Counted from the first letter of the stretch, positions 33,567-43,490 are shown. The stretch is DNA of 64,000 nucleotides from Archaeoglobaceae archaeon (GCA_027036775.1 JALWDS010000004.1:62001-126000); one strand, 5' to 3'. Program-made: numbers and translations. The notes: a model not told the origin generated them from the sequence alone.

Positions 33567-34358
33567 TTACGCTCTGAAGACGATTCCAGCGTAACCTACA
33601 ACCTCGCTCATAGGTTCGACGTCACCGCTCGTTGAATAGTCTATCAACTCCGCAAAACCGTTGTAGTGCTTTGAGTATATCATTGCTACGGCTATCGCAC
33701 CGTAACCGCAAACGCTCGCTTGCATCCTGTAAATCGTATCGTAGAACTTCGAGACGTCCATGGACAAAATCGCCTCTATGACAACTCTATCCCTCCTCCT
33801 GCACTCCTCGTCTGGTAGGTAGTGGTGCATGTCAGAAGATGCTATAACAACGACATCCTTACCAGTTTCCTCCTTGGCAGTGATGATCTCTTCAGCGACC
33901 TCTTTGGCAGTCTCCTCATCCTGCATACCCAAACATATGGGGACTATCTTGAAATCCCTACCCATGTTTATGAACTGTAAAAACGGAACTTGGACTTCCA
34001 ACGAGTGCTCGTATCTGTGTGCGGTTTCATCCAAATCTATTATCCTCTTGGGCAACGCCTCAACGAACTCCCTATCGACCTCAACCTCCCCCAGTGGGGT
34101 TAACCATGTATCAGTTGACAAAGCTACTGGTGAACCGTATCCCGTGTGATTAGGCCCGACTATGACGTAGGTTTCAACCTGAGGTATTAAGGAGTAAACC
34201 CTTCCAGCGGTTCTACCGGAGTAGATGTAACCCGCGTGAGGTGAAACGCAGGCTACAACCGAATCGTCTGGATGATAGTCCACGAACTCCCTAAGCATTG
34301 CCAAAAGGGATTCCCTGTTCGAGGGATAGAACATACCAGCCACCGCAGGTCTCCTCAT
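33567..34358 (-). CDS. MEMO1 / AmmeMemoRadiSam system protein B
   Basis: The 263-residue protein matches the Memo family: MRRPAVAGMFYPSNRESLLA, SPHAGYIYSGRTAG, VGPNHTGYGSPVALS and ASSDMHHYLP. The fold is related to class III extradiol dioxygenases. Archaeal members often occur with AMMECR1 and a radical SAM protein; here neither is adjacent. It is divergent from the small helical gene at 34392. Confidence 0.92.
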   Translation of the reverse strand: MRRPAVAGMFYPSNRESLLAMLREFVDYHPDDSVVACVSPHAGYIYSGRTAGRVYSLIPQVETYVIVGPNHTGYGSPVALSTDTWLTPLGEVEVDREFVEALPKRIIDLDETAHRYEHSLEVQVPFLQFINMGRDFKIVPICLGMQDEETAKEVAEEIITAKEETGKDVVVIASSDMHHYLPDEECRRRDRVVIEAILSMDVSKFYDTIYRMQASVCGYGAIAVAMIYSKHYNGFAELIDYSTSGDVEPMSEVVGYAGIVFRA

Positions 34359-34391
34359 GAACTTATTTAAATTCGAGAGGATATAAACTTG

Positions 34392-34823
34392 ATGCTCTCG
34401 AAGTTGGGTGATGAGGGAAAGAGGAGGGCGATGTGGATTTTAAAGAGGCTCGGCCTGAGCGATGAAGACGGGATCGAACCAAAGCTTGAGTCTGAATCTT
34501 TGAGTGACGAGGAGATAGAAACCTTCGACGAAGTCGAATACGCTTTGAGCATGGATTTCGAGTTTGGATACGGAGTTGCCATTAAGGCCATCAGGAGGTT
34601 GGTTGAGCTGAAGAGGTATAGGAGCGCCCTCTACGTTTGCGAAATGATAAACGACGAGATAATCAGGAGGGAGATTCTGAAGAAAGGAATGAGATACTAC
34701 GAAAGCGTTGGAGACTTCAGATTGGCATACGAGTTTGCGAGGATGTTGGGAGATGAAAGAAAGGAGATATACAGAAAGCTATACGAACTCTACATCAAGG
34801 TCCGTGGTAGAGGAAGTCCGTAA
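34392..34823 (+). CDS. Hypothetical helical protein, 143 aa
   Basis: ATG 34392 is taken rather than TTG 34389; a TATA-like cttatttaaattcg is about 27 bp upstream. The product is acidic in its first half and helical with a possible single TPR-like hairpin (LKRYRSALYVCEMINDEII, VGDFRLAYEFARMLGDE). I do not recognise a family. Its 3' end overlaps the convergent phosphoesterase-like gene by 29 bp. Confidence 0.6.
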   Translation: MLSKLGDEGKRRAMWILKRLGLSDEDGIEPKLESESLSDEEIETFDEVEYALSMDFEFGYGVAIKAIRRLVELKRYRSALYVCEMINDEIIRREILKKGMRYYESVGDFRLAYEFARMLGDERKEIYRKLYELYIKVRGRGSP

Positions 34824-35508
34824 TTCTCTCCACATCCATGTCCTTCATCCTCTCCTTTACAGCCCTCTCGACCCCGCTCGCTTCGAAATCCAAGTCTTCA
34901 AATGAAACGTCCAAACCTCTGGTGTCTATCAGTGCAAAGCTCGGACTTTCGGCAATTCCCAACGCACCCGGACATGCTATCTTGCCGTGAATGGTCTCCG
35001 CAATAAACCTCTCGTAACCTCCGACGACGACCATCTCATACTTCCTGAAAGGGGCCAATATACTTTCGTAGTAGCTTGAAGGCTGATTCGGTTTGACAAA
35101 TCCGTTTATAGGATCGAAGGGGCTTCCGTAAACGAACAGAATTTCGTTATCCCCCCACTTCTCAGCCAAAAAGCTTGGAACCTCGTTCCTCAACCACTTC
35201 CTTCCGTCCCTTCCCAACCGATCCCAGTTCCACTCTACAATCTTCCTCTCGAATTCGTCAAGACTTTTCTTCTCCTCCTCGTCCATCTCGTGCCACTCCG
35301 CAATTAAATGATCGATCCTGCCCCTCACCGCTTTGATGTCGTTTTCAACGATAGTTTCGTAGGTTTCCCTTGGGAAGGGCATGTATCCGAAGACACCCAA
35401 AACGTATATGGCCTTTAAGTCGTAGTTCTCCTTCAACCTTTCGACCCTCTCCAAGAGGGCATTTAAAGCGACGACGTTCCCTTGAACGTTCGAAGCTACG
35501 ACGATCAT
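34795..35508 (-). CDS. Catalytically degenerate metallophosphoesterase paralogue
   Basis: The 237-residue protein aligns by eye along its whole length with the intact phosphoesterase at 50322, including GNVVALNALLERVE, FGYMPFPRETYETI and a shared C-terminal ending (FLYHGP versus LFHGY). Every metal-binding motif is changed: SDIHGN is SNVQGN, AGDVVGY is LGVFGY, MGNHD is RGRID, CHGMP is YGSPF and GHTH is GGYE. The reading frame is intact, so it is probably a pseudo-enzyme with a binding or regulatory role rather than a pseudogene. Confidence 0.75.
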   Translation of the reverse strand: MIVVASNVQGNVVALNALLERVERLKENYDLKAIYVLGVFGYMPFPRETYETIVENDIKAVRGRIDHLIAEWHEMDEEEKKSLDEFERKIVEWNWDRLGRDGRKWLRNEVPSFLAEKWGDNEILFVYGSPFDPINGFVKPNQPSSYYESILAPFRKYEMVVVGGYERFIAETIHGKIACPGALGIAESPSFALIDTRGLDVSFEDLDFEASGVERAVKERMKDMDVERITDFLYHGP

Positions 35509-35523
35509 GAAGGAAGTGGGCGT

Positions 35524-36366
35524 TTAGTATATAAGCCTTTGTATGGGTATTATCAGTATGTCCCTCGCCCCAACCTTCTTCAACCTCTCGAGGACTTCGA
35601 AGAGCTTGTCCTCGTGAACGACGACGTGAACGGCCAACATGTCTCCGTCTTCGACCTTCATAACCGTAGGCCCCTTCAAACCGGGAACTATCTTCTTAAC
35701 GTCTTCGAGTATGTTGGAGGGAACGTTCATCATGAGATACATCATACCCTTAGCGTTCAAAACGCCCCGAATAGAGGTTACCAGAGCCTTGACTTCGAAC
35801 TCGTTAACGATGTCTCTGTTGGCTATTAAAACAGCTTCAGTTTCCAAAACCTCCTCAACCACCCTGAGGTTGTTCACCCTAAGCGTCGTTCCTGTTGAAG
35901 TGAGATCGAGAATGGCATCCGCTATTCCTATGTAGGGTGCGTTCTCACAAGCACCGCTAACCTCAACTATCGTAACGTTTAAACCCCTCTCTCTAAAAAA
36001 TCTCTCCGCAACGTTTCTGAATTCCGTAGCTATCCTCTTACCATTTAAATCCTCCAAAGATTTTACGTCCGAATCCATAGGAACGGCAACGACGAGCTTG
36101 GCCTTACCGAAACCGAGCTTGAGAACGACCTCAACGTCAACTCCAGACTCAACAACCATGTCGTAACCGGTGATACCCACATCTGCCGATCCGTTGGCCA
36201 CGTAGTGGGGTATGTCTCTGGCTCTCGCAAAGAGAACGTTTATCCTCGGATTGTTCGTTGGAACTATCAACCTCCTCTCCGAACTCTCCACCTTTATTCC
36301 CGCCTCCCTCAAGAGCTCCAAGGAGGGTTCGCTAAGCCTACCCTTGTTTGGTATGGCTATTATCAT
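35524..36366 (-). CDS. hisG: ATP phosphoribosyltransferase (long form)
   Basis: HisG catalyses the first step of histidine synthesis, ATP plus PRPP to phosphoribosyl-ATP. The 280-residue long form has MIIAIPNKGRLSEPSLELL, GITGYDMVVESG, the PRPP loop DLTSTGTTLRVNNLR and a C-terminal ACT-like regulatory domain (LKGPTVMKVEDGDMLAVHVVV) for histidine feedback. Its start is about 10 bp from the stop of the upstream SAM synthetase gene. Confidence 0.96.
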   Translation of the reverse strand: MIIAIPNKGRLSEPSLELLREAGIKVESSERRLIVPTNNPRINVLFARARDIPHYVANGSADVGITGYDMVVESGVDVEVVLKLGFGKAKLVVAVPMDSDVKSLEDLNGKRIATEFRNVAERFFRERGLNVTIVEVSGACENAPYIGIADAILDLTSTGTTLRVNNLRVVEEVLETEAVLIANRDIVNEFEVKALVTSIRGVLNAKGMMYLMMNVPSNILEDVKKIVPGLKGPTVMKVEDGDMLAVHVVVHEDKLFEVLERLKKVGARDILIIPIQRLIY

Positions 36367-36374
36367 CCGATCAC

Positions 36375-37574
36375 CTAAAAGACGTCTATCTCACCGTTTA
36401 TCACCATATCCGTTACCTTTGTCACGTTGTCCAACCAACCTTCAGCGATTTCTACGGCTTTTTTCTCCATTCTTTCAACGCTGTATCCCTTTTTGGGTAT
36501 TATCTGAATGTCCAAAGCCTTAGGTTCGTTTATGGGCCTTCCTATCTGACTGAGTATTTTCACGTAAACCTCCTCAATTCCCTCAATACTCTCGTAGCAG
36601 TCCTTGGCTATAAGGTTTGCCAGAATGTTGTATATCTTTCCGACGTGGTTTATAGGATTTTTACCAGCCGACGCTTCCATGCTCATTGGCCTGTAAGGAG
36701 TTATCAGACCGTTGCACCTGTTTCCCCTTCCAACGCTACCGTCGTCACCGCATTCAGCCGAAGTTCCCGTTACCGTCAGGTAAACGCAACCCCTCTCGTA
36801 GTCGTCCGCGGTGTTCACGTTTATCTCCACCTCCCTTTCGGTGTATTCCCTCACGATATCACTCAACCAATCCTTCAAAGCGTCCTTGACAGCAACGTAG
36901 TCCTTTATGCTGTCCAAATACCTATCGACCATAGCACACGCGATCGTTAGGGTTATCTTGTCCTTCTCCCTCAAACCCATGACCTTGACGTCCTCCCCAA
37001 CGGCCTTCTCCTCCCTCCTAAACTCTTTGTATATCTTCCTCTCAACGTTGTAAACTATCTTTTCAGTTTCCGTAAAAGGTGCAAAACCTATTCCAAAAGA
37101 AGTATCATTGGCGTGAGGAACTTTACCGCTCCTCCTCATGAAGACGTCTTGCAAATCGGTGCTACCCTCCCCTATCCTAACGTCAAATATGACGTCCTCC
37201 TCGGGATTCAAATTGGCCATGGCCCTTCTTATGTAATCCTTCGCAGCCTTCAAAGCTATCTTATCGGTTGGAATCCAACTCCCCTCAAATTCCTTTGTGG
37301 CTCTGCCGACGAGAAGTATGTAGATAGGTTTTATTATCTCCCCACCACCGAAGGAGGGTTTGGACTTTCCGGCGACTATCTGGGTTTCATCGGTGTTGTG
37401 GTGTAAAACTACGCCGAACCTCTTTATGTATTCTCTGCTTAAAGCTCTGCTCATCGATTCCGCAATTCCATCGGCCAAAGTATCGGGATGACCTATCCCC
37501 TTTCTCTCAACGATCTCGACCTTTTGCCTTTCTACTGGAATCTGGTTGAGCTCTTGAACGTAGATGTTTCTCAT
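36375..37574 (-). CDS. mat: S-adenosylmethionine synthetase, archaeal type
   Basis: The start is corrected to ATG 37574 ([20 protein letters not shown]); the 64 codons upstream in the track lie in the promoter region. The 399-residue archaeal MAT makes S-adenosylmethionine from ATP and methionine. Diagnostic segments are [57 protein letters not shown] and [20 protein letters not shown]. Its product feeds radical SAM enzymes such as Tes and the methionine salvage enzyme MtnA in this window. Confidence 0.96.
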   Translation of the reverse strand: MRNIYVQELNQIPVERQKVEIVERKGIGHPDTLADGIAESMSRALSREYIKRFGVVLHHNTDETQIVAGKSKPSFGGGEIIKPIYILLVGRATKEFEGSWIPTDKIALKAAKDYIRRAMANLNPEEDVIFDVRIGEGSTDLQDVFMRRSGKVPHANDTSFGIGFAPFTETEKIVYNVERKIYKEFRREEKAVGEDVKVMGLREKDKITLTIACAMVDRYLDSIKDYVAVKDALKDWLSDIVREYTEREVEINVNTADDYERGCVYLTVTGTSAECGDDGSVGRGNRCNGLITPYRPMSMEASAGKNPINHVGKIYNILANLIAKDCYESIEGIEEVYVKILSQIGRPINEPKALDIQIIPKKGYSVERMEKKAVEIAEGWLDNVTKVTDMVINGEIDVF

Positions 37575-37624
37575 AACCCTTCCGCTCTCGAAAAGGGATA
37601 TAAGCTTTAAGGTTTTCGTAACAA

Positions 37625-37644
37625 ATTTATAACGATTTATAACG
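37625..37644 (+). promoter_or_regulatory. Tandem duplicated TATA element between mat and the acyl-CoA synthetase
   Basis: atttataacg occurs twice in direct tandem (37625-37634 and 37635-37644), giving two TATA-like boxes 10 bp apart. The first is about 27 bp before ATG 37654. The two boxes are one helical turn apart and could give two start points. Confidence 0.55.
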
Positions 37645-37653
37645 ACTGAGCCC

Positions 37654-39384
37654 ATGAGTATATTCGAGGAGTTCGTGGAGATGTCGAAACTCGAAGACAA
37701 CGAGAAGGAGGAAAGGTTGAGAGAGTTCTTCGAAAGGTTGAACAAGATGAATTTTGAGGAGTTCAATTGGGCGGACGAAGTCTTTGAGGGTATTCACGTT
37801 AAGAGGGATGGTGACAGGATCGCACTGCATTGGGTCGATCTCGAGAGTGGGGAGGAGAAGGAGTTTACCTATAGAGGTTTTGCAAAGATTTCGAACGGCA
37901 TCGTGAACTTTCTTAGGGAAAACGAAGTAGATAAAGGTGAATTCCTGCACTTCATGCTCCCCTTAATCCCAGAAGTTTGGTTCTGTCACTACGTGGCGGT
38001 TAAGGGGGGATTCATAGGAGTTCCGAACGCCAACATACTGAGGGAGAGGGACTTGGAATACAGATTCAAGGTCGCTAAACCTTCTGCAATAGTTGCGGAC
38101 GAAGATTCTGCAAAGGTCATAGACGAGGCTTTAAAGCTTGCAAACGTGAAACCGAAGGTTAAGATAGTTGTTGGGGATAGAGATGGCTGGGAACCCATAG
38201 ATTCAATAGAGCCGAAAAACTGTGAGGGTGCAAGGACAAAGGCTGACGATCCGATATTCTGCTTCTTCACGTCCGGAACGACCGGTTTACCTAAGGGGGT
38301 AATTCACACAGCGATCAGCTATCCAGTTGGACATCTCTCAACCGCATACATGATAAACATTAAGCCGAACGACGTTCACAACAACTTGAGTGCCTCCGGA
38401 TGGGCGAAGTTCGCTTGGAGTTCCTTTTTCGCACCCTTCATAGTCGGGGCAACTGTTTTGGGTTTGCACTTCAGGAAGTTCAATCCGGAGAGGTATTTAG
38501 AGGCCATAGACAGTTACGGAGTTAGCACATTCTGCGCTCCACCCACCGCATGGCGAATGTTCATGCTCGTTGACGTTAAAGGTAAGGGATTGAAGTTCGA
38601 AAACCTTAGGGAGGTCGTTTCCGCTGGAGAACCTCTAAATCCGGAGATAATAGCGAAGTGGAAGGAGTGGACAGGAATAGAAATCAGAGACTTCTACGGG
38701 CAAACCGAAAGCACCGCAATGATAGGAAATCCGCCTTGGTTCAAGGGGAGGATAAAGCCCGGCTCCTTCGGAATTCCGACGTTCATGTATGACGTGGTTC
38801 TGCTCGACGACGATTTAAACGAGATCAAAGAGCCTAAGGTTGTGGGGCACATAGCGGTGAGATTGAATAAGTGGAGACCCATAGGATTGTTTAAAGGTTA
38901 CTTCGGTAACGTGAGGGAAGACGCATTCGTTGGAGATTACTACCTAACCGGTGACAAAGCCTACTTCGACGAAGACGGCTACTGGTGGTTCGTTGCGAGG
39001 GCTGACGACGTTATAAAGACCTCAGATTACAGGGTCGGGCCCTTCGAAGTTGAGAGCGTTCTGCTTGAGCATCCTGCGGTTGCTGAAGTTGCGGTTGTTG
39101 GAAGTCCAGACCCGATAAGGTGGCAGGTCGTAAAGGCCTTTGTAGTCCTAAAACCCGGTTACAAACCATCGAGGGAGTTGGCTTTGGAGCTTTTCAAGCA
39201 CTGCAAGAACATTCTCGCGAAGTTCAAAATTCCGAGGATAATAGAGTTCGTCGATTCCCTACCGAAGACGATAAGCGGAAAGATAAAGAGGAAGGAGCTC
39301 AAGATGATGGAGGAGGAGAGGAAGAAGAGAGGTGAAATAGGGGAATACGAATACTTCTACAAGGACTTTCCCGAGTTGAGGTGA
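37654..39384 (+). CDS. AMP-forming acyl-CoA synthetase (medium-chain/aromatic acid type)
   Basis: The 576-residue ANL-family ligase has [15 protein letters not shown] (P-loop), [55 protein letters not shown] and the C-terminal catalytic Lys in [12 protein letters not shown]. The SGWAKFAWS block is typical of medium-chain acyl-CoA and benzoate-type synthetases. The acid substrate cannot be fixed from sequence. It is separated by only 4 bp from a second ligase gene, forming an operon. Confidence 0.88.
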   Translation: MSIFEEFVEMSKLEDNEKEERLREFFERLNKMNFEEFNWADEVFEGIHVKRDGDRIALHWVDLESGEEKEFTYRGFAKISNGIVNFLRENEVDKGEFLHFMLPLIPEVWFCHYVAVKGGFIGVPNANILRERDLEYRFKVAKPSAIVADEDSAKVIDEALKLANVKPKVKIVVGDRDGWEPIDSIEPKNCEGARTKADDPIFCFFTSGTTGLPKGVIHTAISYPVGHLSTAYMINIKPNDVHNNLSASGWAKFAWSSFFAPFIVGATVLGLHFRKFNPERYLEAIDSYGVSTFCAPPTAWRMFMLVDVKGKGLKFENLREVVSAGEPLNPEIIAKWKEWTGIEIRDFYGQTESTAMIGNPPWFKGRIKPGSFGIPTFMYDVVLLDDDLNEIKEPKVVGHIAVRLNKWRPIGLFKGYFGNVREDAFVGDYYLTGDKAYFDEDGYWWFVARADDVIKTSDYRVGPFEVESVLLEHPAVAEVAVVGSPDPIRWQVVKAFVVLKPGYKPSRELALELFKHCKNILAKFKIPRIIEFVDSLPKTISGKIKRKELKMMEEERKKRGEIGEYEYFYKDFPELR

Positions 39385-39388
39385 TTTT

Positions 39389-41029
39389 ATGCCCTACAGG
39401 AATTTTGAAAACTTTTGGGTCTTGCTGAACAGAATAGCAGGTGAAAATCCAGATAACCCAGCAATTCTCTTCGACGGTAAAGAGATCAGCTACTCCGAAC
39501 TCTTCGACAAGGCAAACAGGTTGGCGTATGCTCTTTTCAAGATGGGAGTAAGAAGAGGGGACAAAATAAGCCTTTGGATGCAGAACACACCGGAGTGGGT
39601 GATAACTTGGTGGGCGGTCCCGATGATAGGGGCGGTGATAGTTCCAGTCGATCACTGGTACAGGGAGATAGAGGCCAAGCACATAATCGGTCACTCGGAT
39701 TCGAAAGTTGTGATAACATACCGCTCCTTCGGAAAGTGGGACTTCATATCGATCTTGAAGAAGATTAAGGATGATTTACCGAAGCTTGAAAACGTCGTGT
39801 CCGTTGGTGAATCCGAAAGGATAGACGGAATGGAGTTCGACGATCTTCTGGAGATGGGAAAGGGATGGAAGAAGGATGAGGACTATCTCGAATACGTTAA
39901 AAGCGTCAATCCAGATGACGTCTGTTTGATACTCTACACCTCTGGAACGACTGGAACTCCCAAGGGAGTTATGCTTTCTCAATTCCAAATAATAAAGAAC
40001 GCCTACGATCAGGGGGAAAACTTGAGAGTCACAAACAAGGACAAGCTGGTAGTTCCAGTTCCCTTCAGCCACTGCTTCGGATGCGTTATGTCCATAACTC
40101 TCATGGCCTGTTTTGGAGGTGCCATTGCTCCTCTCTTGGTTTTCAACGAGAGAACCGCTTTGGAAACGATAGAGAGGTATGGTTGTACAATGATTCACGG
40201 AACTCCTACAATGTTCAACAGAGAAATTAAGCTCTTTAGGGAGGAGAAGTTCGACACCTCAACCCTGAGAACTGGAATAATGGCTGGAGCACCTTGCCCA
40301 GAGGACTTGATGAGGGCGGTAATGAACGAGATGGGTGCCAACTTGTGCATAACCTACGGTTTGACAGAGGCGTCACCGGGAATAACCATGACCAGCTTGG
40401 AGGACAGCATAGAGGACAGGGTTAAAACGGTAGGAAAACCCCTACCAGACATAGAGGTCAAGATAGTGGATGACAACGGGAGGGAGGTTCCAAGGGGTGT
40501 CGTTGGAGAAATAGTATGCAGAGGTTACAACGTCATGAAAGGCTACTACAAAGCTCCAGAACTGACGGCAAAAACCATAAGGGACGGTTGGCTCTACACC
40601 GGAGATTTGGGGGTTATGGATGAGAGGGGATACGTAACGTTTAAGGGGAGGAAGAAGGAGCTCGTGATTGTTGGAGGTTACAACGTCTATCCGATTGAAA
40701 TAGAGAGCTTCATAAGACAGTTCGAGAAGGTTCACGAAGTTGCAATCGTTGGAGTTCCAGATGAGGATTTGGGTGAAGTTGTAGCATGTGCGGTAATTCC
40801 GAAGGATGGAGTCGATCTTAAGCCTGAAGAGATAGTGGACTTCTGCTACGGTAAAATCGCAAGTGCTAAAGTTCCGAGATACGTTTACGTAACCGATTCT
40901 CTACCAGTTAGTGGAAGGGGGAAGGTGCAGAAGTTCAAACTCGTCGAGATACTCAAGGAGAAGATAGAAAGGGGAGAGCTGAAGAAGGTCGTTCCTACCG
41001 CTTTGAAGGAGAGGCAACATTTTAATTAA
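39389..41029 (+). CDS. AMP-forming acyl-CoA synthetase (long-chain FadD-like)
   Basis: The 546-residue ligase has ILYTSGTTGTPKGVMLS, ITYGLTEASPG, LYTGDLGVMDERGYVTFKGR, KELVIVGGYNVYPIEIES and the C-terminal Lys in PVSGRGKVQKFK. The GGYNVYP form is usual for long- and medium-chain fatty acyl-CoA synthetases. Together with the upstream ligase it would activate carboxylic acids for beta-oxidation or aromatic degradation, as expected in heterotrophic Archaeoglobales. Confidence 0.88.
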   Translation: MPYRNFENFWVLLNRIAGENPDNPAILFDGKEISYSELFDKANRLAYALFKMGVRRGDKISLWMQNTPEWVITWWAVPMIGAVIVPVDHWYREIEAKHIIGHSDSKVVITYRSFGKWDFISILKKIKDDLPKLENVVSVGESERIDGMEFDDLLEMGKGWKKDEDYLEYVKSVNPDDVCLILYTSGTTGTPKGVMLSQFQIIKNAYDQGENLRVTNKDKLVVPVPFSHCFGCVMSITLMACFGGAIAPLLVFNERTALETIERYGCTMIHGTPTMFNREIKLFREEKFDTSTLRTGIMAGAPCPEDLMRAVMNEMGANLCITYGLTEASPGITMTSLEDSIEDRVKTVGKPLPDIEVKIVDDNGREVPRGVVGEIVCRGYNVMKGYYKAPELTAKTIRDGWLYTGDLGVMDERGYVTFKGRKKELVIVGGYNVYPIEIESFIRQFEKVHEVAIVGVPDEDLGEVVACAVIPKDGVDLKPEEIVDFCYGKIASAKVPRYVYVTDSLPVSGRGKVQKFKLVEILKEKIERGELKKVVPTALKERQHFN

Positions 41030-41048
41030 ACCCCTCAACCTTTATATC

Positions 41049-42194
41049 GTGAAAGAGATTAGGGCGAGTAAGGTTTCAGCTCTGGCAAACCTATTTTTAA
41101 CAGTGGCGAAGGTTTTAGCGGGAATACTCGTCAACTCTACCGCTCTAATTGCGGACGGAGTCCATTCACTCATAGACGTCTTAGGTTCAATACTCGTATG
41201 GATAGGAATAAGGGTTGCGAGCAAACCACCGGATGAGCTCCACCCCTACGGTCACTTCAAGGCGGAAAGCTTGGCCGAGCTTTCGGTCGGAATAATCATC
41301 TTGATATCCGCCTTGGCAATAATTCACGAAGCGATAACGAGTTTCTTAGAGATGTCAACTCCAGAGTTCGAGTTCTACGCCCTACTCGTGGCTCTAATTT
41401 CGGCTATGGTTAACGAACTTCTGGCGAGATACAAGATAAAGGTTGGAATTGAAACCAAATCGTCATCTCTCGTCGCTGAAGGAAAGCATTCGAGAGTCGA
41501 TGTCCTGTCTTCCATTTCGGTTTTTGTGGGCTACCTCTTCGCGGGATTTGGTTACTGGTGGGCAGACCCCTTAATCGCGATAGTTGTTTCAGTTCTTATA
41601 ATTCAGATGGGCGTTGAGATTTTGAGGAATGCTGTCAACTCCGTAATGGATAGGGTCGATCCAGAGCTCGCTCTGAAGGTTAAATCCGCGGTCGAGAGAA
41701 TTGAGGGCGTTGAAGGTGTCGAATTCGTCGGGGTTAGGGGAACTTGGAAGGCTAAAATAGTAGAGGTTCACGTCAACATCAATCCCGGCATGAGTGCGGA
41801 AACCATTGACGTTCTCGAGAGGGAGATCGAGGAAAGGGTGAAGAGCACGGTGTCGAACGTCGTTAGAGTCGTTACGGTCGTTAAGGTGAAAAGGCCAATG
41901 GTTGTTGCGATTCCAGAAGATGGGAAGGGAAACTACACCGGTGAGCTCGACTCACCCTACTTCACCGTGATAGATTTCAACGCCAAAAGGAGATTCAGAA
42001 TAGAGAATCCACACGCAAAAGCGGAGAAGAGAAAGGGATACCTGATAGCCGAACTTTTGAGCAGGCACGGTGTCAACGTGGTAGTCTTGAGGAAGGTGGG
42101 TGTCGGTGCAAAGTCCCACTTGAGGAGTAGGGGGATTTTGATCAGATTCGAAGAAGGTAAGACCGTTGAAGATGTCGTCAAAAGGTTAGCGTAA
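41049..42194 (+). CDS. Cation diffusion facilitator fused to a NifX/FeMo-co-binding-like domain
   Basis: The 381-residue protein starts at GTG 41049. Residues 1 to about 280 are a CDF metal transporter with five to six membrane helices, the metal motif ALIADGVHSLIDV, HPYGHFKAESLAEL, a second EGKHSRVDVLSS, and the cytoplasmic CDF domain (KIVEVHVNINPGMS). Residues about 283-381 form a dinitrogenase Fe-Mo cofactor-like domain (MVVAIPEDGKGNYTGELDS, AELLSRHGVNVVVLRKVGVG). It would export a divalent metal such as Zn, Mn or Fe; the added domain may sense metal. Confidence 0.85.
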   Translation: MKEIRASKVSALANLFLTVAKVLAGILVNSTALIADGVHSLIDVLGSILVWIGIRVASKPPDELHPYGHFKAESLAELSVGIIILISALAIIHEAITSFLEMSTPEFEFYALLVALISAMVNELLARYKIKVGIETKSSSLVAEGKHSRVDVLSSISVFVGYLFAGFGYWWADPLIAIVVSVLIIQMGVEILRNAVNSVMDRVDPELALKVKSAVERIEGVEGVEFVGVRGTWKAKIVEVHVNINPGMSAETIDVLEREIEERVKSTVSNVVRVVTVVKVKRPMVVAIPEDGKGNYTGELDSPYFTVIDFNAKRRFRIENPHAKAEKRKGYLIAELLSRHGVNVVVLRKVGVGAKSHLRSRGILIRFEEGKTVEDVVKRLA

Positions 42195-43490
42195 GTCCAG
42201 TATCCTCTTAGCCTTCCCCTCAAACCTTTCAAGCGTCCCCTTTTCGACCAATTCGACGTTTATCCTTATCCCTATCTCCTCCCTCAAAGCCCTCTCTATC
42301 TTGCTTTTAATCTTCTCCAGATCTTTCAACTCCCCGGTGAAGAACTCTTCCTTTATTTCGACTCTAACTGTAATCTCATCCAAGGCACCCCTTTTGGTCA
42401 AGACTATCTGGTAGTTGTCTCCAACCTCCGGAATCCGCATCAAAACGTGCTCTATCTGTGAAGGAAACACGTTTATACCTCTAACTATCATCATGTCGTC
42501 CGTCCTTCCAAGTATTCTGTGTATCTTTGGATGTGTCCTTCCGCAACTGCACTCGTCTGGCATGATGTATGTTACGTCTCCAGTCCTGTACCTTATAAGC
42601 GGTAAAGCCTCTTTGGTTAGGGGTGTCAAAACGAGTTCCCCCTTCTCCCCCTCACTCAAAACCTCTCCGGTCTCCGGATCAACTACTTCGACTATGTAGT
42701 GGTCTATCCATATATGCAGACCGTTCTGCTCTTCGCATTCGAAGGCAACTCCCGGGCCGTTCATCTCGCTCAACCCGTAGCTGTCAAAAGCCTTCAATCC
42801 AAAGGCGTCTTCCAGCTTTCTCCTTAAAGATTCGCTCCAAGGTTCCGCACCGAAGCAACCGATCTTCAAACCCAAGTCGCTTGGATCGATGTCCATAGAT
42901 TCCGCAACCTCCTTTATGTGCAAAGCGTAGCTTGGAGTGCAGTGAATTGCTGTCGTTCCAAAATCGAGCATGAACTGAATCTGCCTCTTGGTGTTTCCAG
43001 TTCCAGAAGGAATAACCATGGCACCTATCCTTTCCGCACCGTAGTGAAAACCCAATCCTCCGGTAAAGAGGGTGTAACTTACCATGTTTTGAAAAACGTC
43101 TTTCTTCCTTATCCCGGCCATGTAGAGACAGCGGGCACAGAGGTTTATCCAGTTCTCCAAATCCCTTGCGGTGTATCCAACGACCTTCGGCTTTCCAGTT
43201 GTCCCGCTTGACGTGTGAATCCTTACTATCTCTTCCTTTGGAACCGCGAAGAGTCCGAAGGGATAGTTTTCCCTCAAATCCTCTTTCGTCGTGAAGGGTA
43301 GCTTGGAAACGTCACTCAAACTTCTGATGTCTTCTGGGTGAACACCCATCTCCCTAAACTTCCTCCTGTAGAATGGAACGTTATCGTAAACGTGCCTAAC
43401 AACCCACCTCAACCTCTTGAGCTGGATGTTTTCAAGCTCTCTTCTCGGTAAAACCTCCTCCCTCTGCCAGTATTTTTCGGAGTATGGCAT
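42186..43490 (-). CDS. paaK: Phenylacetate-CoA ligase (PaaK family)
   Basis: The 434-residue ligase starts with YWQREEVLPRRELENIQLKR and carries IHTSSGTTGKPKVVGYT, SYGLSEMNGPGVAFEC, IRYRTGDVTYI and GRTDDMMIVRGINVFPSQIE. PaaK proteins activate phenylacetate or related aryl acids to CoA thioesters. Its 3' end overlaps the convergent CDF gene by 9 bp. Its promoter is the left copy of a 25-bp repeat that also drives the antitoxin gene in the other direction. Confidence 0.92.
   Translation of the reverse strand: MPYSEKYWQREEVLPRRELENIQLKRLRWVVRHVYDNVPFYRRKFREMGVHPEDIRSLSDVSKLPFTTKEDLRENYPFGLFAVPKEEIVRIHTSSGTTGKPKVVGYTARDLENWINLCARCLYMAGIRKKDVFQNMVSYTLFTGGLGFHYGAERIGAMVIPSGTGNTKRQIQFMLDFGTTAIHCTPSYALHIKEVAESMDIDPSDLGLKIGCFGAEPWSESLRRKLEDAFGLKAFDSYGLSEMNGPGVAFECEEQNGLHIWIDHYIVEVVDPETGEVLSEGEKGELVLTPLTKEALPLIRYRTGDVTYIMPDECSCGRTHPKIHRILGRTDDMMIVRGINVFPSQIEHVLMRIPEVGDNYQIVLTKRGALDEITVRVEIKEEFFTGELKDLEKIKSKIERALREEIGIRINVELVEKGTLERFEGKAKRILDLR

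Noticed and set aside
36348-36950. 200-residue plus-strand ORF
   Set aside because: It lies opposite SAM synthetase, which is certain from its motifs; the translated product has no plausible domain.
37575-37766. N-terminal extension of SAM synthetase in the ORF track
   Set aside because: It is Ser/Asn/Leu-rich sequence covering the promoter and the divergent gene start; the family starts at [10 protein letters not shown].
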